A DNA stretch of 64,000 nt from Vagococcus jeotgali (GTDB lineage Bacteria > Bacillota > Bacilli > Lactobacillales > Vagococcaceae), in NCBI RefSeq assembly GCF_035918315.1, contig NZ_CP142146.1, positions 1,674,001 through 1,738,000 of the forward strand, given 5' to 3'. Each line of letters starts with the position of its first letter. Positions within the stretch are counted from its first letter, which is position 1. Shown here one piece after another: positions 1-8,626 of the stretch. Position numbers and translations under genes: made by a program. The notes beneath the pieces were generated by a model, which worked only from the letters and a program-made list of their open reading frames with translations, was not told the origin of the DNA and searched no databases.

Positions 1-2161
1 CAATCATAGATAGTGAAATACGTTGTTTTGAAACATCAACATCAATAATCCAAACATGAACCACATCTCCAACAGCTACTGCATCTGTTGGGTGTTTGAT
101 GTAGGATTCACTTAATCTTGAAATATGAACTAAACCATCTTGTTTTACCCCAATATCAACAAATGCCCCAAAATCAACAACATTACGTACCGTACCATCC
201 AATTCCATTCCAGGAACTAAATCTTTCAAGTTCATAATATCTTTTCTTAAGATAGGAGCATCTAACTCATCACGCATATCTCTACCTGGCTGTCTTAGAG
301 CATCTAAGATATCTGTTAGGGTTTCTGAGCCAACGTCTAGAGTCTTACTCATCTCCTCAATAGAAACATGTGCTAGATGCTGATTAACCTCTTCTGTACC
401 TAGTGCATCTAAAGAAAAGTTTAATTCTTTAGCCAAAGCTTTCACTAAAGGATAACTTTCTGGATGAATCCCTGTATTATCTAACATGTTTTTAGCATCA
501 GGAATACGTAAGAAGCCCACTGCCTGCTCATAAGCTTTTGGTCCTAAGCGAGGCACTTTTTTAAGTTCTGAACGACTATTAAACACACCATTTTCTTCAC
601 GATAAATCACGACATTTTTAGCAGTCGTTTTATTAAGTCCTGCCACATGTTGAAGTAGCTGAGCACTAGCTGTATTGACATTAACACCTACTTGGTTAAC
701 TACCATCTCAACTACAAAATCTAGTTGCTCACTTAAACGTTTTTGTGCTACATCGTGTTGATATTGACCCACACCGACTGCTTTTGGATCAATTTTTACT
801 AATTCAGCTAAAGGATCTTGTAATCTACGACCAATACTAACAGCACTTCGCTCTTCAACTTGTAAACTAGGAAACTCATCCCGAGCTATGTCACTAGCAG
901 AATAGACAGATGCACCTGCTTCACTCACTATGACATAAAAAACTTCTTGCCCTATCTCTTTTAATGTTTCAGCAACAAAAGATTCAGACTCACGACTAGC
1001 TGTCCCATTACCAATAGCTATCATTTCAACTTGATACTCTTTAATTAATTTAATTAATTCTTCTTTAGCTTCTAGCTGCTTTGTAGCATTAGCTGGTTTA
1101 TGTGGATAGATTACTTGTACTGCTAGTAACTTACCTGTTTCATCTACTACTGCTAATTTACAACCAGTTCGATAAGCTGGATCAAAACCTAGTACAATTT
1201 TTCCTTTTAAAGGCGGTTGTAACAATAAATTTTTCAAGTTCTCACCAAATATTGAAATAGCTTGTTCATCAGCTATTTCTGTTAAGTCATTACGAATATC
1301 ACGCTCAACTGAAGGACCTATAAAACGTTTGTAGCTATCCTCATATGCTTGACGGATAATCGGTGTTGCAATACTTGCCTCACTCTTAATAACATGGCGC
1401 TCAAAGTATTGATTCACTCGGTTTTGATCAAATTCTATAGAGATTTTTAAGATACCTTCTTTTTCACCACGATTAGCAGCTAAAACTCTATGAGATGCCA
1501 TTTTGTAAACTGGCTCACTAAAATCATAATACATAGAAAATATTTGTTTCTCATCTAGAGATTTATCTTTTTCAACTGCTCTAAAAATACCTGTTTTCTT
1601 CATCATATTTCTTAGCCATTCACGGTAACTTGGTTCATCACTAATCATCTCTGCGATTATTTCATGAGCACCTGCTAGTACATCTTCAGTTGAATGAACT
1701 TCTTTTGTCACATCAATGTATTCACTAGCTACCAGGTCAATATCTCCTGATTCTGGAAAAGTTAGTAACCAGTTGGCAAAGGGTTCTAGGCCACTTTCTT
1801 TTGCAATCGTCGCTTTAGTACGGCGTTTTTGCTTAAACGGGCGATATAAATCTTCCACTCGTTGCATTTTTTTAGCACTATTGATCTCTTTTTCTAACTC
1901 AGTTGTTAATTTCCCTTGTTCATCGATTAAACGAATCACTTCTTCTTTTCGCTTAACTAATCCTTTGATATAAGCATGACGTTCTTCTATTTCTCTAATC
2001 TGAACTTCATCCAAGCTACCTGTTTGCTCCTTACGGTAACGAGCAATAAAGGGGACTGTATTACCTTCAGCTAATAACTCTAAAACGGCGTGGATGTACT
2101 TAGGCTTAATACTATCCAGTTCTTTTTCTAGAATATGATTGACTTGTTTATCTTGGCTCAT
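1..2161 (-). CDS. tex: Tex family S1 RNA-binding transcription accessory protein (partial)
   Basis: Translating the minus strand from the ATG at 2161 gives MSQDKQVNHILEKELD and an open frame of 720 codons running off the left window edge. The N-terminus has the Tex helical domain (PKYIHAVLELLAEGNTVPFIARYR), and the last visible part is an S1 RNA-binding fold (VHISRLSESYIKHP, then VGDVVHVWIIDVD). Tex proteins are about 720-730 residues, so only a few C-terminal residues should be missing. The start is preceded by TAGGAG about eight bases away. In the family Tex binds nucleic acid and affects transcription; its exact role in Firmicutes is unsettled. It is the last gene on this strand visible here, 19 bp after the next gene. 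Confidence 0.93.
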   Translation of the reverse strand, partial: MSQDKQVNHILEKELDSIKPKYIHAVLELLAEGNTVPFIARYRKEQTGSLDEVQIREIEERHAYIKGLVKRKEEVIRLIDEQGKLTTELEKEINSAKKMQRVEDLYRPFKQKRRTKATIAKESGLEPFANWLLTFPESGDIDLVASEYIDVTKEVHSTEDVLAGAHEIIAEMISDEPSYREWLRNMMKKTGIFRAVEKDKSLDEKQIFSMYYDFSEPVYKMASHRVLAANRGEKEGILKISIEFDQNRVNQYFERHVIKSEASIATPIIRQAYEDSYKRFIGPSVERDIRNDLTEIADEQAISIFGENLKNLLLQPPLKGKIVLGFDPAYRTGCKLAVVDETGKLLAVQVIYPHKPANATKQLEAKEELIKLIKEYQVEMIAIGNGTASRESESFVAETLKEIGQEVFYVIVSEAGASVYSASDIARDEFPSLQVEERSAVSIGRRLQDPLAELVKIDPKAVGVGQYQHDVAQKRLSEQLDFVVEMVVNQVGVNVNTASAQLLQHVAGLNKTTAKNVVIYREENGVFNSRSELKKVPRLGPKAYEQAVGFLRIPDAKNMLDNTGIHPESYPLVKALAKELNFSLDALGTEEVNQHLAHVSIEEMSKTLDVGSETLTDILDALRQPGRDMRDELDAPILRKDIMNLKDLVPGMELDGTVRNVVDFGAFVDIGVKQDGLVHISRLSESYIKHPTDAVAVGDVVHVWIIDVDVSKQRISLSMI

Positions 2162-2180
2162 TAATTATTCGTCTCCTAAT

Positions 2181-4238
2181 TTAAAAATACTGTTTTTTAT
2201 TTGATGAAGCTTTTAAATAATATGTTTCTAAATAAACAGAAAGGGCACTATAAGCCTTTAATCTTAATTTAGCATCTTTTGGAAGTTGGACATATTTTTT
2301 GGAAAAAATTGGATGTTTGACAACACCTTGTAACTCATCCAAGAAATTATTTACATCAGAAATATATGGCTCACACCAATCTAAAAATACCACGTTAGTC
2401 TTATCCTTATGGACAGCCCTAACTTGTTGCCAGCGATATTCTAAAAACTTAAGTTCTGTATGACTTTGTTTGTATGACGTGATTTCCAGTTTCACATCAA
2501 CACTTTCTGCTACATCTGAAGCTTTGAATAACCCTTCAATATCTGCCTCATCTTCTTTTTGATGATTGTATCCTGAGCTAAATAGTTCAGTCTGTTCTAC
2601 TTGCATGACATAAGGGTCTTTTTCATAATACAAATCATCATCATCATAGGCAGGCTCTCTTGTTTCTTCTTCCTGTTGATACATATGAGAAATAAGGTGT
2701 TGGGCATCAAGCATTTCTTTTGCTTCAATCATTCCTGATATCTCTTTTTCTTCTTCTTTTGATTCTGTATCTGTTTTTGACATATTATACTCTAAAATAT
2801 CAATAATAAATGCTTGTAAATCTTTTAATTCTTGATTTAGCTCGTCCATCTCTTGTGTTAAATCATTCATCTCTTCTTGATACAATTGACTATCTTTATT
2901 CAAACGCTTATTGTCTGTCTGCAACTGAGAAAAAGCCATTTTAAACTGGTTTACTTGCATCTGATAATGTTCTTGGCTTACTTGAAGTTTTTCTTCCAGT
3001 AATACAATCTGATTTTTAGCTGCCACTAACTCTTCTTGTTGCTCCACATAATTTTGTGCCTGACTAGAGTACTCCCCGACCATTTCTTTTGACTGGGAAC
3101 GCTCATTTTCTAGCGTTTCTCGTAACGTTGTATAGTCTTTTTGGAGTTGAGCCATCTGCTCTTGTAACACGGCTTGTCTATCTGTTATATCTTTATTTTT
3201 ATTGGTGATTCTCTCATCATGATACTCTTTCATCTGCTCAATATTTTGAGTTAGACGCTCATTCGTTTGAGATAGCTGTTCAATAGTCACCTCGTACTCA
3301 TTAACTTGTTGGGTCAAATCTAAATTCTCCTGTTGATTAATAGCTAGAGCTTGTTCTAGCTCTTTTACCTTTTTATGATTATCAGGATGGCTTTGAAATT
3401 CTTTTAATCGATCACTAAGTTGACGATTTGCCCGGTCTAGTTGCTGATTTAACAAGTCTCTATATTCTAATCTCTTCTTAAAATATCGTGCTTGTTTTCG
3501 ACGTTTATTTTTCTCACTTTCTACCTTTGTTTCAAAATGAGTAATAATTTTTTGAGCTTCTTTTACACTTTCTTTATACTCATCAAGCTCAACGCTATCT
3601 TTAGTCATTTGTTTTAGTCGCTCATAAAGTTCACTGTTTTCATTTTCTAAAGCAAAAAGCTGATCACTAATTTTAATATGTTCAGTGGAATTATTCTCAG
3701 TAGACCTCTCTAACATAACGTTTTGTTTTAATACTCGGTTTTCTAGCTCAATAATAGTATCTTGTTGCTCTTTTACTTGTTGACGTAATAACTCCATCAT
3801 ATGTTGGTCATCATTAGAAACTACTTGCTCTTCTACCTCTGTCAGTACTTTAGCTTGAGTAGGTACATTCTGATTAATACCAAGAGTACTCTCCCCAACC
3901 ATATATTTAATGGTATCAAACAACATCTCCATCTCCATACTCGTTAATAACTCTTTTATTGAAAAAGTCACACATAAAACTGGATAATCTTTATCTGATA
4001 ATGTATCAAAAGCTAAAATAATCTGGTAATCAGGTAAGTAGTGATTCCAATTACTTAAAAATAATTGATTATACCGATAGAAATTCTCCTTTGATTCCTT
4101 AGTAAAAGTCAATTCAAGTTGATTTAGTAAGGTGGGTATTTCCTGATTATTTTCTATGTACAACTGACTACTTTTATCTGGTTCGATTCTCTCTTTTTTA
4201 AATAAACGAATGTCTATTAATGTAAATTCATGATCCAC
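2181..4238 (-). CDS. Large coiled-coil protein of unknown function
   Basis: About 685 residues that I do not recognise. The first 130 residues look globular (HEFTLIDIRLFKKERIEPD), residues about 140-500 are an almost unbroken Glu/Gln/Leu-rich heptad coiled coil, residues about 510-590 are acidic and low-complexity, and the last 90 form a second compact region ending near LSVYLETYYLKASSNKKQYF. There is no signal peptide or membrane segment, so it is probably cytoplasmic. The open frame reaches an ATG at 4268, but that codon lies at the foot of a terminator hairpin and the ribosome site AGAAGGAGG lies inside the extension, so GTG at 4238 (or 4247) is the more likely start. Architecture resembles SMC-like or spacer proteins, but no ATPase motif is visible. 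Confidence 0.75.
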   Translation of the reverse strand: MDHEFTLIDIRLFKKERIEPDKSSQLYIENNQEIPTLLNQLELTFTKESKENFYRYNQLFLSNWNHYLPDYQIILAFDTLSDKDYPVLCVTFSIKELLTSMEMEMLFDTIKYMVGESTLGINQNVPTQAKVLTEVEEQVVSNDDQHMMELLRQQVKEQQDTIIELENRVLKQNVMLERSTENNSTEHIKISDQLFALENENSELYERLKQMTKDSVELDEYKESVKEAQKIITHFETKVESEKNKRRKQARYFKKRLEYRDLLNQQLDRANRQLSDRLKEFQSHPDNHKKVKELEQALAINQQENLDLTQQVNEYEVTIEQLSQTNERLTQNIEQMKEYHDERITNKNKDITDRQAVLQEQMAQLQKDYTTLRETLENERSQSKEMVGEYSSQAQNYVEQQEELVAAKNQIVLLEEKLQVSQEHYQMQVNQFKMAFSQLQTDNKRLNKDSQLYQEEMNDLTQEMDELNQELKDLQAFIIDILEYNMSKTDTESKEEEKEISGMIEAKEMLDAQHLISHMYQQEEETREPAYDDDDLYYEKDPYVMQVEQTELFSSGYNHQKEDEADIEGLFKASDVAESVDVKLEITSYKQSHTELKFLEYRWQQVRAVHKDKTNVVFLDWCEPYISDVNNFLDELQGVVKHPIFSKKYVQLPKDAKLRLKAYSALSVYLETYYLKASSNKKQYF

Positions 4239-4268
4239 TTTGATCACTTCCCTCCTTCTTATCACCAT

Positions 4269-4296
4269 AAAAGGCTGACCTAAAAGTCAACCTTTT
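4269..4296 (-). terminator. Intrinsic terminator after the DUF1149 gene
   Basis: On the minus strand an 11-bp stem (AAAAGGTTGAC with GTCAGCCTTTT, one G-T pair) with a six-base loop is followed by TTTT. It lies downstream of the DUF1149 gene and directly against the start region of the coiled-coil gene. It shares the 14-mer AGGTTGACTTTTAG with the hairpin at 30144. Confidence 0.65.
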
Positions 4297-4375
4297 CATT
4301 TATTTACAAACTTTTTGTCATCAGGGTATCACACTTAAATAAATGGACTACCTATTCCTTTATTTTTTAAGCTGT

Positions 4376-4762
4376 TTAATTTTGTTGTGAAAAATTCAAT
4401 TGAAGTCCTGGTTTATCTAAAGCAATCTCAGTCATATCATAAGTCAATCTTTCAATTAAAACAAATAAAGGACGCGCTAATTCATTTACCTCATCAGGTG
4501 TTAGATCTTCAATTTTTTCAATTTTACGACCAACAATTTGTACAAATTGAGCCACATCTCCTGAAATTTTAAAAACATCCATAGCAATATTAAACTCTAC
4601 TCTTAGACCTAAGACAGAGTTGTTTTGTGCATCAATGTCCATCTCTTCTGTTATCTCAAAAGGATTTAGACTAACGTTAATTGCTGTTTCTTCTTTATGG
4701 TCTTTTGCCAGTGCATCGTAATGAAAATTCTGTACAAATTCTTTTTGTCTCAATAGTTCCAT
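4376..4762 (-). CDS. DUF1149 family protein
   Basis: 128 residues beginning MELLRQKEFVQNFHYDAL, a pattern I recognise from the DUF1149 family of streptococci, enterococci and lactobacilli, whose members have about this length. The middle (LGLRVEFNIAMDVFKISG) alternates like beta strands and the C-terminal half contains a helix (LTPDEVNELARPLFVLIERLTYDM). No signal peptide, membrane segment or catalytic motif is visible, and the function of the family is unknown. It stands alone between a terminator and a 107-bp gap before pdxK; a good ribosome site (AGGAGAG) precedes the ATG. Confidence 0.8.
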   Translation of the reverse strand: MELLRQKEFVQNFHYDALAKDHKEETAINVSLNPFEITEEMDIDAQNNSVLGLRVEFNIAMDVFKISGDVAQFVQIVGRKIEKIEDLTPDEVNELARPLFVLIERLTYDMTEIALDKPGLQLNFSQQN

Positions 4763-4869
4763 ATTATTCTCTCCTAAATCATATACTCATATTTATCATT
4801 TCTAACTACCATTTTACACGATAAACGCTTAAAATGAAAAGTTTAATTTACATTTCTCTAAGTATTTAT

Positions 4870-5658
4870 CTATTCTTTTGCTTGTTGCCAAACGTTGCCC
4901 AATTCAGGAGTAAAGGTCACTCCGTTTTCAATGGCATTAAAAACAAACGTTTTAGCATCAGCCACTGCCTTTTCTATTGGTAACTGATTGACTAGATTAG
5001 CACAAATGGCAGAAGCAAATGTACATCCTGCCCCGTTGATATAGCCATTGTTAATGATGGGATTGTCATATTGAACAAACATGTGGCCATCATATAAAAT
5101 GTCTCTGGCAATTTGTTTGTCCAGTCGCTCTCCGCCCTTTATAACGACATAAGTCACACCCGTTTCAAAAATAATTTTAGCTGCCTCTTTCATCTCATCA
5201 GTCGTTTTAATAGATGATATGCCACTAAGTAGTTCTGCTTCCCTTAAATTAGGTGTTGTGACAGTCGATTTAGGTAACAACACTTTTTTAAAAAAAGGAA
5301 CAATTTCCTTATTTCCTGTGTATTGACTTTCTTTTAACGCTAAAACAGGATCTAATACTACTGGTCTATCTTGAGTAGACAAATACTCTGATATTAATTC
5401 GGCCGTTTCTAAATTAGCTAGCATACCTACTTTGATACCATCTAGCTTTTGTTTTTTGATAAAGTCTAATTCTTTAATGAGTACCTCTTTTTTTAAATCA
5501 TATACCGTCACACCGTCTACCAGCTGATCAATAGTCACCATACAAGTTAATAATTGTTTTGCTTGTAAACCATACTCATAGAAGGTTCTTAAATCAGCTT
5601 GTAAGCCACCACCACTAAGAGTATCTGATCCTGAAATCGCTAGAATCTTCTTCATCAC
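4870..5658 (-). CDS. pdxK: Pyridoxine/pyridoxal kinase of the ThiD/PdxK family
   Basis: 262 residues of the ribokinase-like fold. The N-terminal ISGSDTLSGGGLQADLRTF is the substrate/Mg region of the ThiD/PdxK group, VIKGG lies in the nucleotide-binding region, and GAGCTFASAI near residue 210 carries the anion hole with the Cys typical of Bacillus-type PdxK (ThiD2) proteins. It would phosphorylate pyridoxal, pyridoxine or pyridoxamine to feed PLP; activity on hydroxymethylpyrimidine cannot be excluded. No other thiamine gene is nearby, which favours PdxK. It is the last gene of the tightly spaced run 9187 to 4870, 13 bp after the signal-peptidase-like gene. Start is ATG-ATG; either may be used. 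Confidence 0.85.
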   Translation of the reverse strand: MMKKILAISGSDTLSGGGLQADLRTFYEYGLQAKQLLTCMVTIDQLVDGVTVYDLKKEVLIKELDFIKKQKLDGIKVGMLANLETAELISEYLSTQDRPVVLDPVLALKESQYTGNKEIVPFFKKVLLPKSTVTTPNLREAELLSGISSIKTTDEMKEAAKIIFETGVTYVVIKGGERLDKQIARDILYDGHMFVQYDNPIINNGYINGAGCTFASAICANLVNQLPIEKAVADAKTFVFNAIENGVTFTPELGNVWQQAKE

Positions 5659-5671
5659 TCTACCACCTAAC

Positions 5672-6493
5672 TTACTTTAGTGCCCCTACTCTTGATGGAG
5701 GCCAAATAATGAGAGTCGCTACGCCTTCAATATCTTTAGCCTTAACTAGACCACTAAAACGGCTATCGACATCGTTTTCTCTGTCATCACTTAAAACCAA
5801 ATAGTAGCCTTCTGGAATGACTTCTATTATCTCACCATCATTAGAGAAGTCTGTCATATTAAATGATTTCGTATAATTTTTTGACATGTTTTTTTTATCT
5901 AACTTAAAATCTAAATAATTACTTTTCAAATAAGGCTCTTCATACACCAAGCCATTAATGTATAATGTATCATTCTCCATCTCTAGAGTGTCCCCAGGAA
6001 TGCCAATGATTCTTGACCAATAACTTTTGCCTTCATCATTCACTTTAACCACACTAAAGCGGTTCATATCTTTTTGATGATATAACACCTTCTCACCTAC
6101 TTGAAGCGTGTGTCCCATCTCTTTAGTTTCTACAGTAGTCAAATCAAATATAAAAGAATAAAACACACCCAAACCAATGATAATTAACAATATTAACCAC
6201 AGACATATTTTTAAAAATTGACTGAATTTATTTTTTTTACGACGTTTTTCTTGTTTATCAGTTATTTTTTGATGGAACTTATTTTTTTCTTCTAACTCAC
6301 TAGAAATTTTTTGCTTGTCCAATTCATGGACTAAATGGCGATTAACTTTTTGCTTTTTAACCTGTTTATTTGGTGATTGTGAGATACTTAACTGATCAGA
6401 TTGTTCACCCTGATTTACCTGTCGCATTTTTCTAGCTTGTGACCGACGTTTTCTGTATTGATTTGATGACGTAGTCTTTTTTTTCTTTTTCAC
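5672..6493 (-). CDS. Signal peptidase I homologue lacking the catalytic Ser and Lys (pseudo-signal peptidase)
   Basis: 273 residues: a Lys/Arg-rich cytoplasmic tail (1-90), one membrane helix (about 91-116), then a type I signal-peptidase fold. Box D is clear (RIIGIPGDTL, 161-170) and box E partly so (SDDRENDVDSR, 235-245). The box B motif, normally SMxPTL, reads EMGHTL (125-130), placing Glu125 where the nucleophile Ser should be; the Lys normally directly before the box D Arg is Ser160. Both catalytic residues are therefore absent and the protein should not cleave signal peptides. Streptococcus pyogenes SipA is a known precedent for a non-catalytic SPase-like protein, there acting in pilus assembly. 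No sortase or pilin gene is visible here. The frame is intact, so this looks like an adapted protein, not decay. Confidence 0.85.
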   Translation of the reverse strand: MKKKKKTTSSNQYRKRRSQARKMRQVNQGEQSDQLSISQSPNKQVKKQKVNRHLVHELDKQKISSELEEKNKFHQKITDKQEKRRKKNKFSQFLKICLWLILLIIIGLGVFYSFIFDLTTVETKEMGHTLQVGEKVLYHQKDMNRFSVVKVNDEGKSYWSRIIGIPGDTLEMENDTLYINGLVYEEPYLKSNYLDFKLDKKNMSKNYTKSFNMTDFSNDGEIIEVIPEGYYLVLSDDRENDVDSRFSGLVKAKDIEGVATLIIWPPSRVGALK

Positions 6494-6499
6494 TCATTA

Positions 6500-7195
6500 T
6501 CACGACTCATTCTTCTCTTCCTTTTCTACTTCTCTGTAATGCTCCATTTTTTTACTAAAGAGTTCTCCATTTGATGGTGGTGTATAAGTAATAGCATTTG
6601 CTCCAGCATCAATCGTCTCTTGAATGGAAGCCTCTGTAGGTCCACCAGTAGCCATAATCGGAAATAATGGATATCGTTTTCTGATTTGTCTGACGATGCT
6701 AGCTGTATTTTTCCCACCACTCACATTTAAAATCTGAACGCCAGCATTAATTTTTTCATCTATATCTGTAAATTCACTCGTGATAGTCCCAATAATCGGA
6801 ATATCCACCATTTGAGAAATATCATAAATTGTCTCTTTAGGTGTCGGGGCATTTACCACTACACCTAAAGAGCCATTTGCCTCAGCAAACATACTCATAT
6901 TTACCGAACGATTTCCTTGAGTTAATCCTCCACCAACACCAGAAAAAACTGGAACATCAGCTGATTCGATAATCGCTTTTGTAATAGTTGGGTGTGGCGT
7001 AAAAGGATACACAGCAATAATCGCATCAGCATCAATGTTTCTAATAATGGCAATATCTGTTGAATAACAAATTGATTTAATTCGCTTACCATATATTTTG
7101 ATTCCTGAACAATCCCGAATCACACTAGGAACATGAATCATGTCTTTTCTAAGATTTGTGACAATTTCTGGAGCAATTCTTTTTTCTCTATTCAT
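6500..7195 (-). CDS. TIM-barrel protein of unknown substrate
   Basis: 231 residues with a beta/alpha-barrel look: repeated strand-loop patterns (ADAIIAVYPFTPHPT, PVFSGVGGGLTQGNR, IPIIGTITSEF, GVQILNVSGG) and a late phosphate-binding-like loop (IMATGGPTEASIQETIDAGANAI) like those of NanE, ThiG, TrpA and other (beta/alpha)8 enzymes. I recognise it only as a conserved lactobacillale protein often labelled 'hydrolase' without evidence. The frame opens at a GTG (7204), but AGGTGG sits five bases before the ATG at 7195, which is chosen here. It lies 6 bp from the signal-peptidase-like gene and 24 bp from the glucosaminidase, so it is probably cotranscribed with them. No signal peptide, hence cytoplasmic. 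Confidence 0.6.
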   Translation of the reverse strand: MNREKRIAPEIVTNLRKDMIHVPSVIRDCSGIKIYGKRIKSICYSTDIAIIRNIDADAIIAVYPFTPHPTITKAIIESADVPVFSGVGGGLTQGNRSVNMSMFAEANGSLGVVVNAPTPKETIYDISQMVDIPIIGTITSEFTDIDEKINAGVQILNVSGGKNTASIVRQIRKRYPLFPIMATGGPTEASIQETIDAGANAITYTPPSNGELFSKKMEHYREVEKEEKNES

Positions 7196-7219
7196 CTTCT
7201 CCACCTATACTATCAAATT

Positions 7220-7849
7220 TTAACTATCATACTGATCTAAATCATATTCTTCAATAATACCAATTAACTTACTAGCATACGTTGGATCTGTTGCATAACC
7301 TGAAACTTGGAGGGCTTTTGCTGCTGTTTTATAATCATCAGCTAGTAAGACTCCTTGATAAATATAAGGATCCCAATCTACTCCATTAACAAATAACTGT
7401 GTGTGATCCCTAATACAATCTTCCCAACTAGCATATACTTTGAAATTAGCTTGAATCGTAATCCACTTACCATCTTTAAATTCCTTTGTTTCTAATTTAA
7501 CCGAATCATCATTAGGTGAGAAGGACTTAATTCCAAATAAATTATTGTAAGTTGCGCCTAACTCACTCGTTCCCCAATCCGACTCTAAAATCGCTTGGGC
7601 TAAAATAATACTAGGTAAGACACCATGACTATGCTCCATCTCTTTAGCAACAGGAACTAATTCATCAATAAAACTAAGTTGATCATGTGTTTTATTAGGT
7701 TCTTTGTATTCAATCACCTTAGTATCACTAAGTCCTGCTAAACTAATGAAAAAAACCACAATAGTTGCCACGAGTAAAAGTCCACCAATAATAAAAACTG
7801 GTGGAAACTTCTTTTTACGTCTATTTTTTTTTATTTGTCGTCTTGTCAT
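7220..7849 (-). CDS. Membrane-anchored GH73 endo-beta-N-acetylglucosaminidase
   Basis: 209 residues: basic tail, one membrane helix (about 17-39), then a glucosaminidase domain of the GH73/FlgJ family. PSIILAQAILESDWGTS (79-95) carries the conserved catalytic Glu89, followed by YNNLFGIKS and later YASWEDCIRDHTQLF, both family hallmarks. It should hydrolyse N-acetylglucosaminyl bonds in peptidoglycan from the outer face of the membrane. There are no LysM or GW repeats; the N-terminal helix is the only anchor. It sits 7 bp after the VanY-type carboxypeptidase gene, which makes a shared role in wall trimming likely. Confidence 0.88.
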   Translation of the reverse strand: MTRRQIKKNRRKKKFPPVFIIGGLLLVATIVVFFISLAGLSDTKVIEYKEPNKTHDQLSFIDELVPVAKEMEHSHGVLPSIILAQAILESDWGTSELGATYNNLFGIKSFSPNDDSVKLETKEFKDGKWITIQANFKVYASWEDCIRDHTQLFVNGVDWDPYIYQGVLLADDYKTAAKALQVSGYATDPTYASKLIGIIEEYDLDQYDS

Positions 7850-7856
7850 AATTTAC

Positions 7857-8621
7857 CTACTTCTTTATTTGTTCTACGTATTCTTCCAACACTAAATCAT
7901 GATCTTTCATATATTCAGCATTTTCTTTACCTACGTAGCGAATATGCCATGGCTCATAATTGATCCCTGTGATTTTTTCCTTACCTTTTTGATAACGAAT
8001 GACAAAACCATAATGGCAAACATTTTCATCTAACCATTTTCCTGCTTTTGTTTCTCCAAATTCCTCTTCCAACATATTGCCATCATTGTACCAATCTTCT
8101 TCCAACACATCCATTGCTAAACCTGTATGATGCTCACTAAGCCCTGGTACTGTTAAATACTCCATCGCTCTTTTTTTTGATTCTTCCTCAGAAAAACCTT
8201 GGTCTAAGTAACTTTGAGTATCACGAGCAACAATACTTTCTTGCTCTGCAACGGAGCGGTAAGCAGATATGATCGTTAAGTCAAATCCCGCTTTTTTAGC
8301 TGCTTTGTTTAATGCTTCATATGAATCAAATATTCTGGAATCAATCTGCATTCCGTTTGGTAGTTCTTTTAAATCAGTTGGTTCTTCTTTTATTTTATGT
8401 TTTTCATTAACAACCAACAACTCCCAATCATCCGCACGTCCTGGATATATTGGTTTTTCACTAGTACTGGTTGTTTCATTATCCCTAGTTTCTGAACTAC
8501 TTATCATAGCACTTGAATCACTGGTTTGATGACTAACTAATTCTGGTTTTTTTTGAACGTAGAACACAATTGAAAAGGCTATAAAACACAAAATCAACCC
8601 AAAAAATAACTTCTTTGCCAT
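7857..8621 (-). CDS. VanY-type D-alanyl-D-alanine carboxypeptidase (M15B)
   Basis: 254 residues with an N-terminal membrane helix or uncleaved signal (4-22), a Ser/Thr-rich linker (30-58) and an M15 zinc peptidase domain. SEHHTGLAMD (162-171) supplies zinc ligands His164 and Asp171, EPWH (223-226) the catalytic Glu223 and third ligand His226, and SAYRS (119-123) the substrate Arg. It should trim the terminal D-Ala from pentapeptide stems outside the cell. The family includes housekeeping DacB-like enzymes as well as resistance VanY; no vanHAX genes are nearby, so this one is taken as housekeeping. Only 5 bp separate it from the upstream gene; the best ribosome site (AGGAGA) lies inside that gene's end. 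Confidence 0.88.
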   Translation of the reverse strand: MAKKLFFGLILCFIAFSIVFYVQKKPELVSHQTSDSSAMISSSETRDNETTSTSEKPIYPGRADDWELLVVNEKHKIKEEPTDLKELPNGMQIDSRIFDSYEALNKAAKKAGFDLTIISAYRSVAEQESIVARDTQSYLDQGFSEEESKKRAMEYLTVPGLSEHHTGLAMDVLEEDWYNDGNMLEEEFGETKAGKWLDENVCHYGFVIRYQKGKEKITGINYEPWHIRYVGKENAEYMKDHDLVLEEYVEQIKK

Positions 8622-8626
8622 AGGTA

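Noticed and set aside
5672-6493. Interpretation of the signal peptidase homologue as an ordinary active LepB
   Set aside because: The conserved boxes align but the nucleophile Ser and base Lys positions hold Glu and Ser.
7857-8621. Vancomycin resistance gene vanY
   Set aside because: The domain is VanY-like, but no vanRS, vanH, vanA/B or vanX is near; a housekeeping carboxypeptidase explains it.
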